From Antedon mediterranea (lineage: Eukaryota > Echinodermata > Crinoidea > Comatulida > Antedonidae), in the NCBI RefSeq assembly GCF_964355755.1, contig NC_092675.1, positions 16,505,312 through 16,569,311 of the forward strand: a stretch of DNA of 64,000 bases. The letters run 5' to 3'. Within the stretch, counting starts at the first letter, position 1, and every line of letters starts with the position of its first letter. The position numbers and the translations under genes are program-made. The notes below the pieces were generated by a model. It searched no databases. It was not told the DNA's origin and was given only the letters and a program-made list of their open reading frames with translations. Shown here one piece after another: positions 60,537 to 64,000 of the stretch.

Positions 60537-61129
60537 CTGTTAAAGAAGAATAATTAGGCAAATTATTGTTGGGTCTTGGGTGTAAAAGATGTTGAGCAAA
60601 TAGTCATGATGAAATGATATCAATAATTATGCTATAGCAGTAAGAGCAGCAGTGAGTGTGGTCGAGAGGTTAAGACAATGGAACTGTAATCCATAGCCAT
60701 AACATTGGCAAGACTCACTTGCTCAATGGTTCTGGTCGTAAAACAAGTCTTCTCGGACAAGGACTATAAACAGTAAGTCCACTGTACACAAAATGTTTGT
60801 GTGCACTCTAAAGAACCTAGTACATTTTCCGAGATGAGTAGGGGGTTCCTTACACATCCACTGTCGTGGACAGACCAATAAGCACTAGAATTGTCAGCAC
60901 TGACATGATGCGACCCTTAGGGGAGAAGCATGTAGTTGAAAAGTGTAACATCCAAGTCCACAATGCCATGAGCAATGATCGTTGGAATGACACTATATAA
61001 ATCAAAAATATTATTATATTATTATTTAATAGTAGCAGCAGAAGTAGCATAGTAATAGTGGTAGTTGTAGATAAAAGATGTCTTAATGATTTATTAGAAA
61101 TGATTACCAACATCATTTATAATACTTAC
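60537..61129. other. Gene 2 intron
   Basis: Mostly occupied by SINE F copy 3 and its AT-rich tail. No exon. Confidence 0.65.
60645..60860 (+). repeat. SINE family F, copy 3
   Basis: Head GTGTGGTCGAGAGGTTAAGA (box A of Ser/Leu-tRNA style), then AATGGTTCTGGTCGTAAAACAAG TCTTCTCGGACAAGGACTATAAAC, GTGTGCACTCTAAAGAACCT and GAGATGAGTAGGGGGTTCC. A SINE-like end (ATGAGCAATGATCGTTGGAATGACACTATATAAATC plus an ATT-rich tail) follows at 60967-61040 after about 100 bp and may be its 3' part. Confidence 0.75.
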
Positions 61130-61386
61130 CTTTTCCTTGGAGATGTATCAGTTGTTTGTATCTGCATAAATCCTAGTCGTTGCTGTAAGTACTGAATGTA
61201 CATACTAACATACGTTGACCTAAGGTCAATGTGCCAAGGTTGCTCCGACTTAGGCTGGGTCTGTGGTGACAGTTTTAGAGCGTGGCTATGCATTACCTGA
61301 CCCCTCCATTCTGGGCTGAACAATAACGGAGTGCAGCAGTAATGGATGAGGCGAGAATTCTTCTTTAACAAGTTTAACATTTCCTC
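61130..61386 (-). CDS. Gene 2 (SZT2-like) exon 6 of those visible
   Basis: 257-nt exon, phase 0 in and phase 2 out. The acceptor is CAACTAG (ends 61387) and the donor AAAAG|GTAAG (61130/61129). It encodes EEMLNLLKKNSRLIHYCCTP, then LLFSPEWRGQV and an aromatic-rich WHIDLRSTYVSMYIQYLQQRL stretch (given in part). A CCTPLLFSPEWR-like motif in a long cytosolic protein fits a conserved helical/beta domain. No catalytic motif is visible. Confidence 0.88.
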
Positions 61387-61504
61387 CTAGTTGTAAAACA
61401 AAAATAAACAACATTTAAATTAGACAAAGTAATTAAAAACATGTTTATTCATATTAGTTTTAATATCAAAAGGGACTGGAATAAAATATTCTAAACAAAC
61501 TTAC

Positions 61505-61575
61505 AGAAATTGGCTGAGGAACCCGTTTCTGCCATTCTAGGTATAGACTCTGAAGTTTAAACCTCTTTTCTGCAT
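61505..61575 (-). CDS. Gene 2 (SZT2-like) exon 5 of those visible
   Basis: 71-nt exon, phase 1 in and phase 0 out. The acceptor is TTTTTACAG (ends 61576) and the donor TCT|GTAAGT (61505/61504). It encodes DAEKRFKLQSLYLEWQKRVP plus QPIS, a probable helix. It was identified by splice signals and phase fit between 61749-62013 and 61130-61386. Confidence 0.83.
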
Positions 61576-61748
61576 CTGTAAAAAATAAATAACAAAAAGT
61601 ATATTTCTAAAATTAAAAATAGTTAATTGTAAAATGTTTGGTATGTATAATTGTTGGTATACACTTGTACAGCATGAGAAAATATTAATAACAGTAAATA
61701 GTTGTTTTAAATATAAACACACATTTCAAATTAATAAACAAAAAGTAC

Positions 61749-62013
61749 CTTTTTTGGCAATATGATAGACCTCTTGTAGTTGTGAGCCGTGTTGTAATAA
61801 AGGGTCTCTTTTCATGCCATATGTACAAGACTGCATTGGTTTTCTAAGCCTTGCATTGCGAAACACTTCATTAAGAGACGGCAAACCAGGAATTTTATTT
61901 CTTGATGTTCCATGAAGGGTGTAATGACGTGATTCATGGTCTCGTTTTGGAGGTCTACTACTTCGTACTAGTTCATCAACCTCAGATGGCGTTGAATGTG
62001 AGAAAAGATTTTT
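61749..62013 (-). CDS. Gene 2 (SZT2-like) exon 4 of those visible
   Basis: 265-nt exon, phase 0 in and phase 1 out. The acceptor is TTTTTTAG (ends 62014) and the donor AAAAAG|GTACTT (61749/61748). It encodes 88 residues, including HYTLHGTSRNKIPGLPSLNE and QSCTYGMKRDPLLQHGSQLQ, then EVYHIAKK. The first part is polar and linker-like. The second is likely the lead into the conserved C-terminal region. Confidence 0.87.
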
Positions 62014-62360
62014 CTAAAAAATAAAAGCTTGATATTTAGGGACCATGCTAAATGTTTTTACTGCAGTTACTGCAAAACTACATTTTGTTTTTACTTTTTA
62101 ACGTGTTTATTCAATTGTTTAGCAGGTAATCATACACATTGTTTATTACAGTCACAGACTCATAAACCTCTACATTGAAACAAACTAAAACCATACATTA
62201 TTGCAGTAAAAAAGTGTAATTACTGCAGTAGAATAATTTGACACGATCCCTTATTTGAATAAATGCAATTAAAAAAAGAATGCAATATGGTTATTTTTAT
62301 GGATCCGAGAATAATAAATATAATAATCATAATTAAAACCTAAATTGCTGTTCTGCTTAC
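62014..62360. other. Gene 2 intron
   Basis: AT-rich intron of 347 nt with no repeat recognised. Confidence 0.7.
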
Positions 62361-62531
62361 CTGACGACTAGGCGGTTGAACCATTTTCTTGAAGTGGAAT
62401 ATTCCAATTTTCTGGTAGACAATACTGTTTAGTAGACTTGCACGTGAATTATGCCATCGCACTAAACGTGATAACGTCTTCTCTAAATGGTTGGTGTTTT
62501 CTAATGACCAGTTGTAGGTGTATAAACTAAG
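62361..62531 (-). CDS. Gene 2 (SZT2-like) exon 3 of those visible
   Basis: 171-nt exon, phase 0-0. The acceptor is CATCTATAG (ends 62532) and the donor CGTCAG|GTAAGC (62361/62360). It encodes 57 residues: LSLYTYNWSLENTNHLEKTL, SRLVRWHNSRASLLNSIVYQ and KIGIFHFKKM. The YNW...LxRLVxWHNxRxxLLxxIVxQKxGxFH pattern is strongly constrained-looking and consistent with SZT2-type large scaffold proteins. Confidence 0.88.
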
Positions 62532-62949
62532 CTATAGATGAGAAAATCGTTGAATAATCATTTTAATAGTTATTTATTCAGCAAGTATATAGAGGGAGTA
62601 ATAGCCATGCATGAGCCCAAAAAGAGTAGCTTTAGTTTCGTAGTTACTAGTCATGCTTGCCTTCCAATCCAGTGTTGTAACTCACAACTCTTTCAACTCC
62701 ACTCCCTAAGCCTCCAAATGATACTGAATTTAAAAGCATGATAAATTATGAAAATTTTTTATTCATCCTGTAACTAGCGAGTTACTTGCTGTTGGATGCA
62801 ATACAAAATGCATAAAAAAGTAGTAAAAATATGTTTTTAAATGTCTAATAATAATAATAACAGACTGGATATAATAAATAGAACAATTCTAGGGATATTA
62901 TTTATATTAATTATTATTAATTTAATAATATTATTTAATTATAATTTAC
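62532..62949. other. Gene 2 intron
   Basis: AT-rich intron. The 67-codon plus-strand ORF here has no coding character. Confidence 0.7.
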
Positions 62950-63110
62950 CTCAGTATCTACAACATGCAGGAGTAGAAGTCTCTGTCTTGGTATAGAATA
63001 AGCGTCTATGTGTTTCTGGTGGGTGTTATCTCTTGGGATATTGAGAAAGATGTCTTTTGGTTTCAGTGAACTTATGACCAATGGATCAAACTTCTGAACA
63101 CTTTTGTGAG
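62950..63110 (-). CDS. Gene 2 (SZT2-like) exon 2 of those visible
   Basis: 161-nt exon, phase 1 in and phase 0 out. The acceptor is TTCTTGCAG (ends 63111) and the donor GAG|GTAAAT (62950/62949). It encodes HKSVQKFDPLVISSLKPKDI, a mid part, then PRQRLLLLHVVDTE. The hydrophobic LLLLHVV strand suggests the edge of a folded domain. Confidence 0.87.
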
Positions 63111-63649
63111 CTGCAAGAAAATCAGAACAGCACATGTATTGATTACAATTACTAGTGGAGTACTTATTCTATTTATGTTGAGTTTATTATTACTGGCATT
63201 ATTACCATCCTGCAAAGACTGGTGATTTTCATGCAAAATATCAAAGTGGGTATAGGTCAAAGTTCCGTGTGCAGTGTGAAAACAATTTTATGCATTCTGC
63301 ATTCATCTGACAGAATTATTGAAAAATACTCCCTTTTGGAAGAGGATACACATCCAAGCAAATATTATAGAATTTCACAGTTTGTCTGTACAACCTTTTG
63401 TACTTTTGTATAGGCTGACAAATTGTAATACATGTCACACGATTTGATAATTAATTGGTCAAATGTTTCACCCTACTACAGAATTGTAATGTATAATCAG
63501 CATATTGAGAACACTTTTTACAAGTAGTTCAAAGATCACATTTTTAATGTGAATATACAATACAAATTACATTAAAGTAGGGCAACACATCTGAACAATT
63601 ACCTTAGCTCCCTGATGCAAAGCTACTAAACTTGTATATTTCAACTTAC
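63111..63649. other. Gene 2 intron
   Basis: AT-rich intron without recognised repeats. Short ORFs on both strands are judged to be chance. Confidence 0.7.
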
Positions 63650-63800
63650 TTCTTGTGTTAACAAGACTTGGCATACTCATAGATTCCTCATTATTGTACA
63701 ACATACTACGCCACTGCTTGATATTCCGACCAATCAAAATGTAGTCATTAACATCACAAGGTGAATTGTTTGACTCGCTTTCAAAACCAACTTCGAATGG
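63650..63800 (-). CDS. Gene 2 (SZT2-like) most 5' exon visible
   Basis: 151-nt exon, phase 0 in and phase 1 out. The acceptor is GTGAAG, preceded by a T-rich tract (exon starts 63800), and the donor is AGAA|GTAAGT (63650/63649). It encodes PFEVGFESESNNSPCDVNDY, ILIGRNIKQWRSML and a polar end. The rest of the gene lies to the right of the window. With the other eleven exons it gives 2,502 coding nt, i.e. 833 residues plus stop, about a quarter of the roughly 3,400-residue length typical of SZT2. Confidence 0.82.
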
Positions 63801-64000
63801 CTTCACATAAAAAAAATTTTTTTTTTTAATTACTCACAAAATATAATGTATCATTAGTGCTAAAAAGGGTTAGGATTTAGATTAGGTTAAATTTTTTATT
63901 TTTATTTTTCAAACAATTTTTGTTGTTCAGAACAAAAAACACAGGTATCCCATTTTTTTATGTTGAAGGCTTATTATTATTTATATTTTTTTGCTTGAAG

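Noticed and set aside
1-64000. CRISPR array or bacterial-type operons
   Set aside because: The tandem repeats have no unique spacers and the genes are spliced; the DNA is eukaryotic.

Overview
This is an AT-rich animal nuclear DNA window with split genes (short exons bounded by GT and AG), metazoan non-LTR retrotransposons, tRNA-derived SINE-like copies and many small inverted-repeat DNA transposons. The gene families and the repeat style fit an invertebrate deuterostome, most likely an echinoderm or hemichordate. That placement is inference from style, not a match to a named genome. All splice sites below were read by eye and tested by checking that reading-frame phase is kept from exon to exon.

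Two protein genes are present, both on the minus strand. Gene 1 runs from about 43.2 kb down past position 1, so its 3' end is outside the window. Its phase-consistent exon chain is 43225-43165 or 40183-40153 (alternative first coding exons), 39441-39268, then either 36230-36181 or 30745-29835 (both phase 1 in, phase 0 out), 6809-6777, 5948-3393, 1667-1430, 849-595 and 291-80. The protein is long, polar and probably disordered. Its C-terminal half carries four copies of a helix of the type [IV]xREIRxQxERE, the hallmark of the AKAP2 / MISP group of actin- and kinase-scaffold proteins. An upstream exon is rich in tyrosine motifs, including a YEEI Src-SH2-type site.

Gene 2 enters from the right edge and ends at 54674. 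Twelve exons (63800 down to 54674) join without a frame break into 834 codons including the stop. I read it as the C-terminal quarter of an SZT2-like protein (the large KICSTOR subunit of amino-acid signalling to mTORC1). The gene structure is strong; the name is moderate.

The 6.8-29.8 kb interval is one large intron of gene 1 loaded with repeats. It holds a decayed minus-strand LINE (17.6-20.1 kb) with a nested second LINE tail and an exact 149-bp tandem duplication at its 5' side, an older LINE scrap (15.4-16.1 kb), a 1.8-kb minisatellite of 17-bp units (22.3-24.1 kb) and, directly abutting it, a nearly full-length plus-strand LINE with ORF1 and ORF2 (24.1-28.76 kb). The 40.2-54.7 kb stretch is mostly intergenic or first-intron DNA. 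It includes a compact Harbinger-like element (46315-46922) that encodes a Myb/SANT-like DNA-binding domain between two clusters of the palindromic word ATACGGTAT. I judge this the most system-like find in the window. The introns of gene 2 carry a 1.6-kb inverted-repeat element (58054-59689), a MITE nested in another repeat, and SINE-like copies.
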